Below, one piece after another: positions 25,664-35,500 of a stretch of DNA of 54,780 nt. Origin of the DNA: Butyrivibrio sp. Lineage in GTDB: Bacteria; Bacillota; Clostridia; Lachnospirales; Lachnospiraceae. The translations under genes were made by a program, and so were the position numbers. The notes below the pieces were generated by a model that was given only the letters and a program-made list of their open reading frames with translations, was not told the DNA's origin and made no database searches. Every line of letters begins with the position of its first letter. The first letter of the stretch is position 1. The DNA lies in contig JAFSQI010000045.1 of the NCBI GenBank assembly GCA_017446685.1, positions 1-54,780 of the forward strand, written 5' to 3'.

Positions 25664-27139
25664 ATGGTAACAAATGACGAAAGTATGAACAGTTTTAAAC
25701 ATAAAATAATGGAAGAAGTCTGCAGACTTGAGTGGGAGGGCAAAAATGACCAGGAACACATTGAGCAGCTTGTCCTTAAGACTATTCCCGGACCTAAGCC
25801 GGAATACAGATGCTGTATTTACAAGGAAAGAGAGATTGTAAGGCAGAGAATCAATCTGGCTATGGCAAAGAATCCAACCTACAATCCGGATTCAACCAAT
25901 ATCGTTCAGGTTATTGATCCGGCATGTGATGAGTGTCCGATCTCTGCATATTCAGTTACAGATAACTGCAGATTTTGTATGGGAAAGGCATGTCTTAATT
26001 CCTGTAGCTTTGGCGCTATTTCACCCGGTGATACTCATATGCACATTGATCCTGCAAAATGTAAGGAGTGCGGAAAGTGCGCAGCAGCTTGTCCTTATAA
26101 TGCGATAGTTCATCTTGAGAGACCTTGTAAAAAGGCATGTCCAGTTGGCGCAATCACTTATGATGAGTATGGATTTTGCAAGATTGATGAAGATAAGTGT
26201 ATTCAGTGTGGTCATTGTATCCATAGTTGTCCATTCGCTGCTATCGGTTCGAAGACTTTTCTTGTTGATATAATCAAAGAAATAAAGGCCGGAAAAGAAG
26301 TTATTGCAATGTGTGCTCCTGCCACTGAAGGCCAGTTTGGTGAAGATATTTCGATGGCATCAATAAGAGAAGGCCTTAAGAAGATAGGTTTTGCAGATAT
26401 GATTGAAGTAGGTCTTGGCGGTGATATGACAGCTGCCTATGAATCAGAGGAGTGGACAGAGGCTTTCAAAGAAGGAAAGAAAATGACAACTTCCTGCTGC
26501 CCTGCTTTCATCAATATGTTAAAGAAGCATTTCCCTGAACAGTATGAGAACAATATGTCGTCAGTTGTTTCACCTATGTGCGCAATTTCAAGATATATGA
26601 AGGTAACTCATCCTGGCTGCGTTACTGTATTTATCGGACCGTGCATTGCCAAAAAGGCAGAGGCTCAGGATAAATCTGTAAAAGATAATGCGGATTATGT
26701 TGTAACCTATGGTGAACTCAGAGCTCTTATGAGATCAAAGGGAGTTAAGTTTGAGCCTGTAGCAGAAGAATATCAGGAGTCATCTCTTTGGGGAAAGAGA
26801 TTTGCAGGAAGCGGCGGTGTTGCCAAGGCAGTTATCGAATGTATGCAGGAAAGAGGAGTAGAAACCAAGGACATCAAGCTTTTGGCAGCTCATGGAGGAA
26901 TTGAATGTAAAAAGGCCCTTACCCTTCTTAAATTTGGCAAACTGCCGGAGGACTTCATTGAAGGAATGGTTTGCCCGGGTGGCTGTGTAGGAGGTCCTTC
27001 AAAGCACAGAGCTATTAGTGAGATCACTAAGGCGAGGGAAACTCTTTTGTCTAAAGCTGATGACAGAAAAGTTTTGGAGAATATAAAGAATTATCCTATG
27101 GATAAATTTTCTATGCATAGAGATGGACATATTGAATAA
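25664..27139 (+). CDS. [FeFe] hydrogenase (group B-like)
   Basis: A 491-residue cytoplasmic iron-only hydrogenase. The N-terminal half contains Cys-rich 4Fe-4S clusters (CRFCMGKAC, CKECGKCAAACP, CIQCGHCIHSCP). The H-cluster motifs are TSCCPAF (Cys278-279), GPCIAKK (Cys327) and MVCPGGCVGGP (Cys437, Cys441). TSCCPAF and the last motif, with its GGP, resemble group B rather than the TSCSPGW of classic HydA. It would evolve or oxidise H2 with ferredoxin. A sensor kinase and a response regulator follow. Maturases HydE/F/G are not in the window. Confidence 0.9.
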   Translation: MVTNDESMNSFKHKIMEEVCRLEWEGKNDQEHIEQLVLKTIPGPKPEYRCCIYKEREIVRQRINLAMAKNPTYNPDSTNIVQVIDPACDECPISAYSVTDNCRFCMGKACLNSCSFGAISPGDTHMHIDPAKCKECGKCAAACPYNAIVHLERPCKKACPVGAITYDEYGFCKIDEDKCIQCGHCIHSCPFAAIGSKTFLVDIIKEIKAGKEVIAMCAPATEGQFGEDISMASIREGLKKIGFADMIEVGLGGDMTAAYESEEWTEAFKEGKKMTTSCCPAFINMLKKHFPEQYENNMSSVVSPMCAISRYMKVTHPGCVTVFIGPCIAKKAEAQDKSVKDNADYVVTYGELRALMRSKGVKFEPVAEEYQESSLWGKRFAGSGGVAKAVIECMQERGVETKDIKLLAAHGGIECKKALTLLKFGKLPEDFIEGMVCPGGCVGGPSKHRAISEITKARETLLSKADDRKVLENIKNYPMDKFSMHRDGHIE

Positions 27140-27192
27140 ATGATTTAATCTTTACCGGAACTTAACAATGAGCAGTCATAGTGGTTTGAGGC

Positions 27193-30100
27193 ATGATTAT
27201 GGAAAAAAAGAAACAATTTGTCGGTAACATAATTCTGATAATAGCAACTATTCTTACAATCGCTTACAATGACCATGTGATGTTTGTTGATGTTTCAAAT
27301 TATTACTTATCAGGACTTGTATATGCTTTCAAGTACGTACCAATCATGCTTGTGGCAGCCTTTTGCGGCTCTGTCCCAAGCATGGTGTGTGTGCTTGTTC
27401 TTTTTTTCTACAGATGTATTATCTACAGTAGTTTTTCCTATCTGACATTTATATATCTTATGGTGTCAATAATTATAAATGAGTTGACCAAAAAAAGAAT
27501 GTTTAACAGGATTGGAAAGACTTTCATAGCTTCATTTTTGATCCAGCTTGCAACAGGACCTTTTTGGGGAGTGGTGTTGTGGCTTTTGTCAGGACGCGGT
27601 ATTTCCACATTAACAGTGACTCATTTAGCCATGTACTACATGAATGAGACATTGGGCACCTGGACAGGATGCCTTATTATTTATTGTGTGTTCAGATTCC
27701 TTCCTGTGGGAAAAAAGCTCCTTCTTGAAAATGGAAAATATTACGTTGATCCCAGAATCCTTGATGATGATGACAGATATGAGGCTGAAGGAAGGTCAAG
27801 ACTAAGCCGCGTTGTGATGAGAGTTATTGTTTTTGAAGCAATTATTTTGGGAGTTTCTGCAGAAATTGCTTCCAATACTCTTGTGCCTACAATGAAATAT
27901 GTAAGTGAATCGGAAGAATATGAAAAATCCATTGAGGAAAACTGGGAAGAAATTTATAGTACTGAGCTGCTGGAAAGCAAAGTCAGTAGCAGCCTCGAAA
28001 CCGAAGCAAAACTCTATGCTCAGACTGTAGAGGATCAATATGTTCTAAGCACAGGACTTAGAGATGCGCAGTTTAGTGTTAAACTTGCCATGCTTATTTC
28101 CATAATAGTTATTCCCCTTTCTATTTTTGTCAATCAATATGCTCAGCGGCGCATTGCCATACCAATCAAGAATCTTTCCAAGGCGGTAACAGATATCTAT
28201 AATTCTGAAGAACTTGAGATAAGTCGCAAAGTATCTGAGGTTCATAATCTTGATATACATACGAAGGATGAAATCGAGGAGCTGTATCACGCTGTGGATC
28301 TCACTTTTTACAGACTTATGGAGTATATTGAGCTTGTAAAAACCAGGCAGACGATTGAAGATCAGCTTCAGAGTGAAAAAACTGCGAATGAAGCAAAATC
28401 AAGATTCTTGTCAAATATTTCACACGAGATAAGAACTCCTATAAATGCAGTTCTTGGTTTTGATGAGATGATACTTCGTGAAACCGAGGATGAGACAATA
28501 CTTGGCTATGCCAGAGACATTCAGGGCTCCGGAAGAACTCTTTTGGCTCTGATAAATGATATCCTTGACTTTTCCAAGATAGAAGCAGGAAAAATGGAGA
28601 TAATCCCGGTAGAATATGAGCTGGGTTCATTAATAAATGACCTTGTCAGCATGGCGACAGTAAAAGCCAACGAGAAGAAGCTTGATTTTAATGTGAGTAT
28701 CAATAAGGATCTTCCACATGCGCTTTATGGCGATGAAATACGCGTAAAACAGTGTATACTTAATATAGTAAATAACGCAATCAAGTACACTGAATCCGGA
28801 AGCGTCAATCTTGAAATAGACTTTGAGAAGATCGAAAAAGACAGTATTGAACTGGGAAATCTTTATGAAGATGATAGTATTTTTCTCAAGATAAAAGTCA
28901 CAGATACCGGAATTGGAATAAAAGAAGAGGATATGGATAAGCTCTCTGCAGCTTTTGAACGTATCGATGAAAAGAGAAATCGAACCATTGAAGGAACCGG
29001 CCTTGGAATAAATATTGTAAATTCGCTTCTTGGTATGATGGGTTCAAAGCTTAATGTAAAGAGTGAATACGGAAAAGGGTCCGTCTTTTATTTTGACATT
29101 GAACAGATGGTTATAGACAATGAGCCAATAGGAAATCTTGCCGATAATTATAAACAGTCTATTAAGAATGCCAAATCTTATGTGGAAAGTTTCCATGCTC
29201 CTTCAGGAAGAATACTGGTTGTGGATGACACAAAGACAAATCTTACAGTCATAAAGGGCCTTTTAAAGCAAACTCAGCTTCAGGTAGATACAGCAACCGG
29301 CGGTATGGAAGCAATTGAGATGGTAAAAGAAAATGTTTATGACATGATATTTCTTGATCATAGAATGCCTGAAATGGATGGAATACAGACCTTTCATGCA
29401 ATGCAGGAAACAGAAGGCAATTTGAATATTGATAAACCGGTTATCGCACTTACCGCAAATGCGATATCAGGCTCCCGTGAGATGTATTATAAAGAAGGCT
29501 TTACCAACTATATGTCAAAGCCTGTAGATCCTGCCAAACTGGAAGAAATGATACTTATGTATCTTCCGCCTGAAAAAGTTTCAAGACCGGGTGACAGCGA
29601 TTTTGTTTCAAATGCAGAGGAGGACAATGAGCAGGAACTTTCTGCTATGCAGGAGCTTTTGAAGGTCTCCGGAGTAGATATAGAATATGCCATAGAAAGA
29701 TGCGGTTCACCTGTTGCTGCAAGGGATGTTATGAAAGACTTCAGGATGTCTATAGATGAGAGGTCCGGACTTATAGAAAAGTATGAGCGTGAAGATGACA
29801 TAGCCAATTATACTATTTATGTTCACGGCCTTAAAAGTTCTGCCAGGGCAATAGGTGCTATAGAGCTTTCTGAGAAGGCAGAATATCTGGAAAAATGTGG
29901 AAATGAAAAAAATATTGATGAAATACGTGAACTTACACCGCAGCTTCTGGAATTATACAGAAGTTATCTGACCAAACTTGAATTGTTTGAGGATGATGAA
30001 GATGAAAATAAACCTGAAATTGGCGTGACAGAGCTGGAAGGCGCCTATGCTTCAATAAAAGAATTTGTATCTGCTTCATATTTTGACAGTGCCGATGACA

Positions 30101-30213
30101 TTCTCAAAATGCTTGAAGATTACAGAATTCCTGATGAATGTAAAAAGAAACATAATGAAGTAAAAAGACTTATGTCAGCAGTTGACAGAGATGCACTTTT
30201 AAATATACTGTAA
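27193..30213 (+). CDS. Hybrid sensor histidine kinase (HAMP-HisKA-ATPase-REC-HPt)
   Basis: A 1006-residue membrane phosphorelay protein. The first 175 residues have five or so helices like a 5TMR sensor. A further helix is near 213, then an extracytoplasmic stretch, a helix near 300 and a HAMP linker. The HisKA phospho-acceptor is His411 (SHEIRTPINA), followed by the ATPase with IVNNAIKYT, DTGIGIKEED and GTGLGI. The receiver has phospho-acceptor Asp722 (FLDHRMPEMDG), and the HPt has His878 (YVHGLKSSARAIGA). Start could be 27193 or 27199. The ligand is unknown. A response regulator gene follows. Confidence 0.9.
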   Translation: MIMEKKKQFVGNIILIIATILTIAYNDHVMFVDVSNYYLSGLVYAFKYVPIMLVAAFCGSVPSMVCVLVLFFYRCIIYSSFSYLTFIYLMVSIIINELTKKRMFNRIGKTFIASFLIQLATGPFWGVVLWLLSGRGISTLTVTHLAMYYMNETLGTWTGCLIIYCVFRFLPVGKKLLLENGKYYVDPRILDDDDRYEAEGRSRLSRVVMRVIVFEAIILGVSAEIASNTLVPTMKYVSESEEYEKSIEENWEEIYSTELLESKVSSSLETEAKLYAQTVEDQYVLSTGLRDAQFSVKLAMLISIIVIPLSIFVNQYAQRRIAIPIKNLSKAVTDIYNSEELEISRKVSEVHNLDIHTKDEIEELYHAVDLTFYRLMEYIELVKTRQTIEDQLQSEKTANEAKSRFLSNISHEIRTPINAVLGFDEMILRETEDETILGYARDIQGSGRTLLALINDILDFSKIEAGKMEIIPVEYELGSLINDLVSMATVKANEKKLDFNVSINKDLPHALYGDEIRVKQCILNIVNNAIKYTESGSVNLEIDFEKIEKDSIELGNLYEDDSIFLKIKVTDTGIGIKEEDMDKLSAAFERIDEKRNRTIEGTGLGINIVNSLLGMMGSKLNVKSEYGKGSVFYFDIEQMVIDNEPIGNLADNYKQSIKNAKSYVESFHAPSGRILVVDDTKTNLTVIKGLLKQTQLQVDTATGGMEAIEMVKENVYDMIFLDHRMPEMDGIQTFHAMQETEGNLNIDKPVIALTANAISGSREMYYKEGFTNYMSKPVDPAKLEEMILMYLPPEKVSRPGDSDFVSNAEEDNEQELSAMQELLKVSGVDIEYAIERCGSPVAARDVMKDFRMSIDERSGLIEKYEREDDIANYTIYVHGLKSSARAIGAIELSEKAEYLEKCGNEKNIDEIRELTPQLLELYRSYLTKLELFEDDEDENKPEIGVTELEGAYASIKEFVSASYFDSADDILKMLEDYRIPDECKKKHNEVKRLMSAVDRDALLNIL

Positions 30214-30243
30214 ATAGTAGCTAAAAAATGTGGAAGGTGAGTA

Positions 30244-31011
30244 ATGGATAAGCGAGTATTATTAATTGGCAAGGAAAAAAGTTTTATGGTCAATGCCATT
30301 GAAAAAGGCCTTGAGAAAGAAAACTATGAAGTTTGTTGTATTGAACCATCATCAGATAAGATAAAACAGCTTGCGAACAAACCTGAAATATATGTTCTGT
30401 ATCTTGGCGACCTGACACCTGAAGATGTTGAAGTTTTCAAATATCTTGACGAAGCTATAGATTCAGAGAGATTTTTACTGTATCTTATAGGTAATAAAGA
30501 AGAACTTGAACTTGCCCTTATGTATATCGCAAAAGAGAAGGTTCAGGAGACCTACTTAAGACCTCTTGACGTGAAGCTTCTTGCTGAACAGCTTGACACA
30601 GTGGTTGATTTTAGCGGAGTTGATGAGAATCTTAAGAAAAAGATTCTTATTATTGATGATGATGGTGCCATGCTCAGAATGATGAAAACCTGGTTTTCAG
30701 TCAAATACAGAGTGTATATGGCAAGTTCCGGAAAAATTGCACTTTCTTTTCTTGCTCAGAATAAGGTCGATCTTGTCCTTTTGGACTACGAGATGCCCGT
30801 TATGAGTGGTCCGGATGTTTTAAAAGATATGAGAAATAATTCAAAGCTAAAAGATATTCCGGTTATCTTCCTTACAGCCAAGGACGACAAGGAAAGTGTA
30901 ATGAAGGTTGTCGGCTTAAAGCCGGAGAAGTATCTTCTAAAGTCAATGCCTAAGGAAAAGCTTATTGGCGCAATAGATGATTTCTTTCTTTCAAAATCAA
31001 CGAGGAAATAA
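30244..31011 (+). CDS. Response regulator with two receiver-like domains
   Basis: A 255-residue protein. The C-terminal receiver (about 133-255) has IIDDD, phospho-acceptor Asp181 (LLDYEMPVMSG) and the Thr/Lys motifs FLTAKDD and LLKSMP. The N-terminal 125 residues have a receiver-like layout but no phospho-Asp. There is no DNA-binding output, so it may pass phosphate or act by binding. It is probably the partner of the hybrid kinase 30 bp upstream. Confidence 0.85.
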   Translation: MDKRVLLIGKEKSFMVNAIEKGLEKENYEVCCIEPSSDKIKQLANKPEIYVLYLGDLTPEDVEVFKYLDEAIDSERFLLYLIGNKEELELALMYIAKEKVQETYLRPLDVKLLAEQLDTVVDFSGVDENLKKKILIIDDDGAMLRMMKTWFSVKYRVYMASSGKIALSFLAQNKVDLVLLDYEMPVMSGPDVLKDMRNNSKLKDIPVIFLTAKDDKESVMKVVGLKPEKYLLKSMPKEKLIGAIDDFFLSKSTRK

Positions 31012-31073
31012 ATAGTAATTATGTATTTTAAATAGGCACATTTTTGTGCAAAATAAATTAGGAAGGTATGAAA

Positions 31074-32000
31074 ATGGTATCCAGGTTAGTAGACAAAATA
31101 GTGGACACAGGGGCACCTATTGTAGTGGGGCTTGATCCAAAGCTTGATTTTATTCCCGACTCCATCAAAAAGAGATGTTTTGAAGAAAAAGGTGAGACCC
31201 TTGAGGGGGCAGCAGAAGCCTTTTGGCAGTACAATAAAGAGATAATTGACAATATTTACGATATTGTACCGGCAGTAAAACCTCAGATTGCAATGTATGA
31301 GGAGCTTGGAATTCCGGGACTTATAACATTTAAAAAGACAGTTGATTACTGTAAAGAAAAAGGACTTATAGTAATAGGAGATATCAAGAGAGGCGATATT
31401 GGCTCAACATCCGAATCTTATGCGGTTGGTCATCTTGGCTCAACTAAGATAGGTGACAACATTTTTAAGGGATTTGATGAAGACTTCGCTACAGTTAATC
31501 CGTATCTTGGCTCCGACGGCGTTAAGCCCTTTATTAATGTCTGCAATAGAGAAAACAAGGGCATATTTGTTCTGGTAAAGACATCTAATCCTTCCAGCGG
31601 AGAATTTCAGGACAGACTTGTAGACGGAAGACCGCTTTATGAGCTTGTAGGTGAACAGGTTGAAAAGTGGGGCCTTGATTCTATGGATGGTGCATACAGT
31701 AATGTAGGCGCGGTTGTAGGTGCTACTTATCCTGAGATGGGTAAAATACTCAGAGATATCATGCCGCATGCATATATCCTTGTTCCCGGTTACGGAGCAC
31801 AGGGCGGAAAAGGTAAGGATCTTGTTCATTTCTTTAATAAAGACGGACTTGGTGCAATCGTTAATTCTTCAAGAGGAATAATTGCAGCCTGGAAGAGCGA
31901 AAACTACAAAGAGTTTAATGACGGCAGAGTAGGAGAAGCCGCAAGAGCTGCAGTATTTGATATGAAAAAAGACATTTCCGATGCACTTAAAAGTTTATGA
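31074..32000 (+). CDS. pyrF: Orotidine 5'-phosphate decarboxylase
   Basis: A 308-residue group 2 OMP decarboxylase that makes UMP. The substrate motif IVVGLDPKLDFIP and the catalytic VIGDIKRGDIGSTS (Lys/Asp dyad) are intact, and the C-terminus has AIVNSSRGII. I start at 31074, 7 bp after AGGAAGG; the ATG at 31068 abuts it. It forms a unit with pyrE downstream. Confidence 0.96.
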   Translation: MVSRLVDKIVDTGAPIVVGLDPKLDFIPDSIKKRCFEEKGETLEGAAEAFWQYNKEIIDNIYDIVPAVKPQIAMYEELGIPGLITFKKTVDYCKEKGLIVIGDIKRGDIGSTSESYAVGHLGSTKIGDNIFKGFDEDFATVNPYLGSDGVKPFINVCNRENKGIFVLVKTSNPSSGEFQDRLVDGRPLYELVGEQVEKWGLDSMDGAYSNVGAVVGATYPEMGKILRDIMPHAYILVPGYGAQGGKGKDLVHFFNKDGLGAIVNSSRGIIAAWKSENYKEFNDGRVGEAARAAVFDMKKDISDALKSL

Positions 32001-32060
32001 TTTTTTTAACTAAAACAATATAAAAAATATTGGATTATATTATAAAGGAGTTAAAGGGTT

Positions 32061-32747
32061 ATGGAGAGATATAAAGAAGAGTTCATTGAGTTTATGGTGG
32101 ACAGCAATGTACTTAAATTTGGAGAGTTTACACTTAAAAGTGGACGTAAATCACCTTTTTTTATGAATGCCGGAGCTTATGTTACAGGCTCACAGCTTAG
32201 AAAGCTTGGTAACTACTATGCCAGAGCTATCCATGATACCTTTGGCCTTGAGTTCGATGTTCTTTTTGGACCTGCATATAAGGGAATTCCGCTTGCAGTT
32301 GTTACATCAGTTGCTATAAGCGAGCTTTACGGAAGAGAAATCAGATATTGTTCCAACAGAAAAGAAATCAAGGATCACGGAGATAAGGGAATTCTTCTTG
32401 GATCAAAGCTTAGAGACGGCGACAGAGTCCTTATTATCGAGGATGTTACAACTTCCGGCAAATCTATAGAGGAGACAGTTCCAATAATTCAGGAACAGGC
32501 CGACTGTGATATTGTTGGACTTATGGTTTCACTTAACAGACAGGAAAAAGGTCAGGATTCTGACATGAGCGCTCTTGATGAGATAAGAGAAAGATATGGT
32601 TTTTCAGCTCATGCAATTGTTACAATGGACGATGTTGTAAGTTATCTGTACAATAAGCCTATTGACGGAGAAGTTCTTCTTACAAAGGATATCAAAAAGG
32701 CAATAGATGAGTATTACAGCCAGTATGGCGCAAAGAAGGAGGCATAA
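32061..32747 (+). CDS. pyrE: Orotate phosphoribosyltransferase
   Basis: A 228-residue enzyme joining orotate and PRPP to give OMP, the substrate of the upstream gene product. The PRPP-binding motif VLIIEDVTTSGKS is at about residues 125-140, and the start FTLKSGRKSPFFMNAGAY is typical. GGAG precedes the ATG. Its 3' end holds the ribosome site of the next small gene. Confidence 0.96.
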   Translation: MERYKEEFIEFMVDSNVLKFGEFTLKSGRKSPFFMNAGAYVTGSQLRKLGNYYARAIHDTFGLEFDVLFGPAYKGIPLAVVTSVAISELYGREIRYCSNRKEIKDHGDKGILLGSKLRDGDRVLIIEDVTTSGKSIEETVPIIQEQADCDIVGLMVSLNRQEKGQDSDMSALDEIRERYGFSAHAIVTMDDVVSYLYNKPIDGEVLLTKDIKKAIDEYYSQYGAKKEA

Positions 32748-32748
32748 C

Positions 32749-32901
32749 ATGGACGAGCATACATACAAGGTTCTTGGCAGCACAGGTGCTGTAAACATTG
32801 CATTTGGAGTAATAGCAATAGTTATGGGAATTGCTTCCGGAGTGCTTCTTATCATAAGTGGAGCAAAGCTTTTGGGAAGTCGTAAGAAAGTGATAATCTG
32901 A
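32749..32901 (+). CDS. Small membrane protein downstream of pyrE
   Basis: A 50-residue protein beginning MDEHTYKVLG with one hydrophobic helix (IAFGVIAIVMGIASGVLLII) and a basic end. AAGGAGG is 6 bp ahead of the ATG, inside the pyrE end. The spacing suggests translation coupled to pyrE. Function unknown. Confidence 0.65.
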   Translation: MDEHTYKVLGSTGAVNIAFGVIAIVMGIASGVLLIISGAKLLGSRKKVII

Positions 32902-32902
32902 T

Positions 32903-33271
32903 ATGCCATCAATCGGAAAAAAGTTTAAACTTCATATTAAGAAGATGGAACCGGTCAGAGACCGTTATATGTTTACTGATAACAGGCATCCCGAAAAAGG
33001 TGTAATGTCAGCCATTTTGGGGTGCATATCGGTAACTGCAATGACACTTGCAGTTGTATTTACCTACAATGACGGGGGACAGGCCAAGTTACAATACGCC
33101 GCGGCGGTTTTGCTTGCGGCGATATTTTCTGTTGTGGGACTGGTGCTTGGGATAATGTCCAGATTTGAAAAAGATATTTTCAAGATATTTCCCAATATAG
33201 GAATAATACTCAATTCCATGGCAGTTATATTTACAGTTTTTTTATTGATTTTAGGAATAGGGATAGGTTAA
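32903..33271 (+). CDS. Membrane protein, unknown
   Basis: A 122-residue protein with three predicted helices (GVMSAILGCISVTAMTLAVV; LQYAAAVLLAAIFSVVGLVL; LNSMAVIFTVFLLILGIG) and a basic cytoplasmic N-terminus. It starts one base after the stop of the small gene before it. This pattern resembles a Lachnospiraceae-conserved unknown family (possibly DUF6142; unverified). Confidence 0.65.
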   Translation: MPSIGKKFKLHIKKMEPVRDRYMFTDNRHPEKGVMSAILGCISVTAMTLAVVFTYNDGGQAKLQYAAAVLLAAIFSVVGLVLGIMSRFEKDIFKIFPNIGIILNSMAVIFTVFLLILGIGIG

Positions 33272-33277
33272 AAAATT

Positions 33278-35392
33278 ATGGTTAGTTCAGAAAAAAATGA
33301 AGCAGTATTTGAGTTTGAGGTTGGAAAAGGTGTTGAGAAGGAAAGATATGAACTTGCAATTGCCAGAATAAGACAGATGCAGGAAGAACATCTATCCGAT
33401 GAACAATTTGATGCATATTTTCACGCAGTTTCAAAATATATTCTGTTGGCAGATGAGGAACTTGAGTTTGTAACATCAGGCAAGATTAAGGAAGCCTCCA
33501 TTGAGCAGCTTAAGGAGCATAATTACAGAATATATGAGGACATACTTCCCGAAAATTATGAATCAAGCTTCGCAAATCCTACTTTTGCGGTATCAAAGCT
33601 TGGTGATGATTTCGGAAAATTATTGTCCTCTATTTATTTTGAAGTAAGAAATGTTATTCCCTATGCTTATGAGGGAAATATTTTTGCAATGTTGATAAGA
33701 ATAGAAGCATTCCTTGAAGTATACGGAGCTTTTATGTCAGCAGATGCAAATAGAAATCTTCCTCCATATGAAGAAGTAAGGAAAATAATGTACTGGTTTT
33801 ACTCTGATTATGCAGAGGATGTACAGACAGAAAGATTTGGCCAGATGGTTGATGCCTCTAAATGCTATGTAAGAGACATTATCCTTGGAAGTGACCTTGA
33901 TGATGTAAGATACCTTTATATGTTTGGAGAATATGTCACTGACAATGAGATTGCTACAGCGCGTCATCTTTCTTCTCTTTCTGAGGAGGAGATAGACAAG
34001 CTTGCTACTACTTTTACCGAAGGATACCGTATCGGCTTTGCAATGACAGGCAAGGATATAACAATAAAGGACAGCGCTACTATTTACTATCAGCTTGGAT
34101 TTGAGCGTATTATCAAAAAAGCTATTTCCAATTTTGAAGATATAAATCTTAAGTCAACTATCTTAAGGGATTTCAGAACTGTTTTCACCAATAACGGAAG
34201 TGCCAGAAGAAACGGCTTTTACGGTGCAATCCCGAATAAACAGTATGACTATGATCACAAGGATGACGTAGCTCTTTATCTGGATGCGGCTCTTGTAAAC
34301 AGAAAGCTTGAAGCAGGCAGAGCTGGCGGAGAAAAATTCAAAAAGCAGGCAAAGGGCTTTGGTGGTCCCGCTGTTATAGAGACCTTTGGTGAGAAGCCAT
34401 TTTCACCTGTTCCAAATAAGAATGCCTTACATCTCGATAAAGAGGGTCAGAAGATGCTCTCCGATTATAAGACACAGGCAAGTCTTATCCAGAATGAATA
34501 TATAATCGGTAAGGAGAGAAGCTTTACGATTATAGCCTTCCCTGTACCTGAGATCGGTGACAGATTTAAAGAGATATTTGACGAAGTAGTAAAGATAAAT
34601 ACCCTTGATTACAAGCTTTATCAGAATATTCAGCAGAAGATAATCGATGCTCTGGATGAGGCTGAGTACGTAACCGTCAAGGGAATGGGCGACAATCATA
34701 CTGACATGAAGGTTATGCTTCATGAACTTTCAGACAAAGAGCATGAGACTAACTTTGAAAACTGCGTTGCAGATGTAAATATTCCGGTGGGAGAAGTATT
34801 TACTTCACCGGTTCTTAAAGGAACAGAAGGCACACTTCATGTAACCGGAGTTTATCTTGAAGGTCTTTTCTTTAAAAATCTTGAGATTAAATTCGAGGAT
34901 GGCTGTATAAAGGATTACAACTGCTCCAATTTTGAGTCAGAAGATGAAAACAAGAAATATATAAATGACAATATTCTCTTTAGCCATGAAACTCTTCCAA
35001 TCGGTGAATTTGCTATCGGAACAAACACAACAGCATATGTTGTGGCAAGAAAATATGATATTGCTGATAAGCTTCCGATTCTGATTGCCGAGAAGACAGG
35101 ACCACATTTTGCTGTTGGTGATACCTGCTATTCACATGAAGAGGACAACGTGACATATAATCCTGACGGAAAGAGCATTATCGCCAGAGACAATGAAATT
35201 TCAATCAAGAGAAAAACAGATCCTGATAAGGCATATTTCAGTTGCCACACAGATATTACTATTCCATATGATGAGCTTGGAGAAATCAGAGCAGTAAGAA
35301 AAGATGGAAGCAGTGTGGTGATCATTGAGAAAGGAAGATTTGTTCTTCCCGGCACAGAGGAATTAAATTCGCCTCTTGATGAGAATAACTGA
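33278..35392 (+). CDS. Large protein of unknown function next to pyrE
   Basis: A 704-residue soluble protein without signal peptide. It has an acidic, helical N-terminal half (RYELAIARIRQMQEEHLSDEQF) and a mixed C-terminal half with many beta-like stretches. I do not recognise catalytic motifs; it may match the DUF5716 family, unverified. It follows the membrane gene by 6 bp with GGATAGG before the ATG, so the three genes probably work together. Confidence 0.65.
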   Translation: MVSSEKNEAVFEFEVGKGVEKERYELAIARIRQMQEEHLSDEQFDAYFHAVSKYILLADEELEFVTSGKIKEASIEQLKEHNYRIYEDILPENYESSFANPTFAVSKLGDDFGKLLSSIYFEVRNVIPYAYEGNIFAMLIRIEAFLEVYGAFMSADANRNLPPYEEVRKIMYWFYSDYAEDVQTERFGQMVDASKCYVRDIILGSDLDDVRYLYMFGEYVTDNEIATARHLSSLSEEEIDKLATTFTEGYRIGFAMTGKDITIKDSATIYYQLGFERIIKKAISNFEDINLKSTILRDFRTVFTNNGSARRNGFYGAIPNKQYDYDHKDDVALYLDAALVNRKLEAGRAGGEKFKKQAKGFGGPAVIETFGEKPFSPVPNKNALHLDKEGQKMLSDYKTQASLIQNEYIIGKERSFTIIAFPVPEIGDRFKEIFDEVVKINTLDYKLYQNIQQKIIDALDEAEYVTVKGMGDNHTDMKVMLHELSDKEHETNFENCVADVNIPVGEVFTSPVLKGTEGTLHVTGVYLEGLFFKNLEIKFEDGCIKDYNCSNFESEDENKKYINDNILFSHETLPIGEFAIGTNTTAYVVARKYDIADKLPILIAEKTGPHFAVGDTCYSHEEDNVTYNPDGKSIIARDNEISIKRKTDPDKAYFSCHTDITIPYDELGEIRAVRKDGSSVVIIEKGRFVLPGTEELNSPLDENN

Positions 35393-35500
35393 AAAAAACG
35401 TGGCACAATATCTAGTGGTGTGATATGATAACAAAGATTTAAAAGTACAATATGTAATGATTTTTACGTTATATGGTTTATTTTTGAATGGAGGATGAGC

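Noticed and set aside
35393-35500. Possible purine riboswitch before purE
   Set aside because: No conserved riboswitch core found; only a short AT-rich gap.
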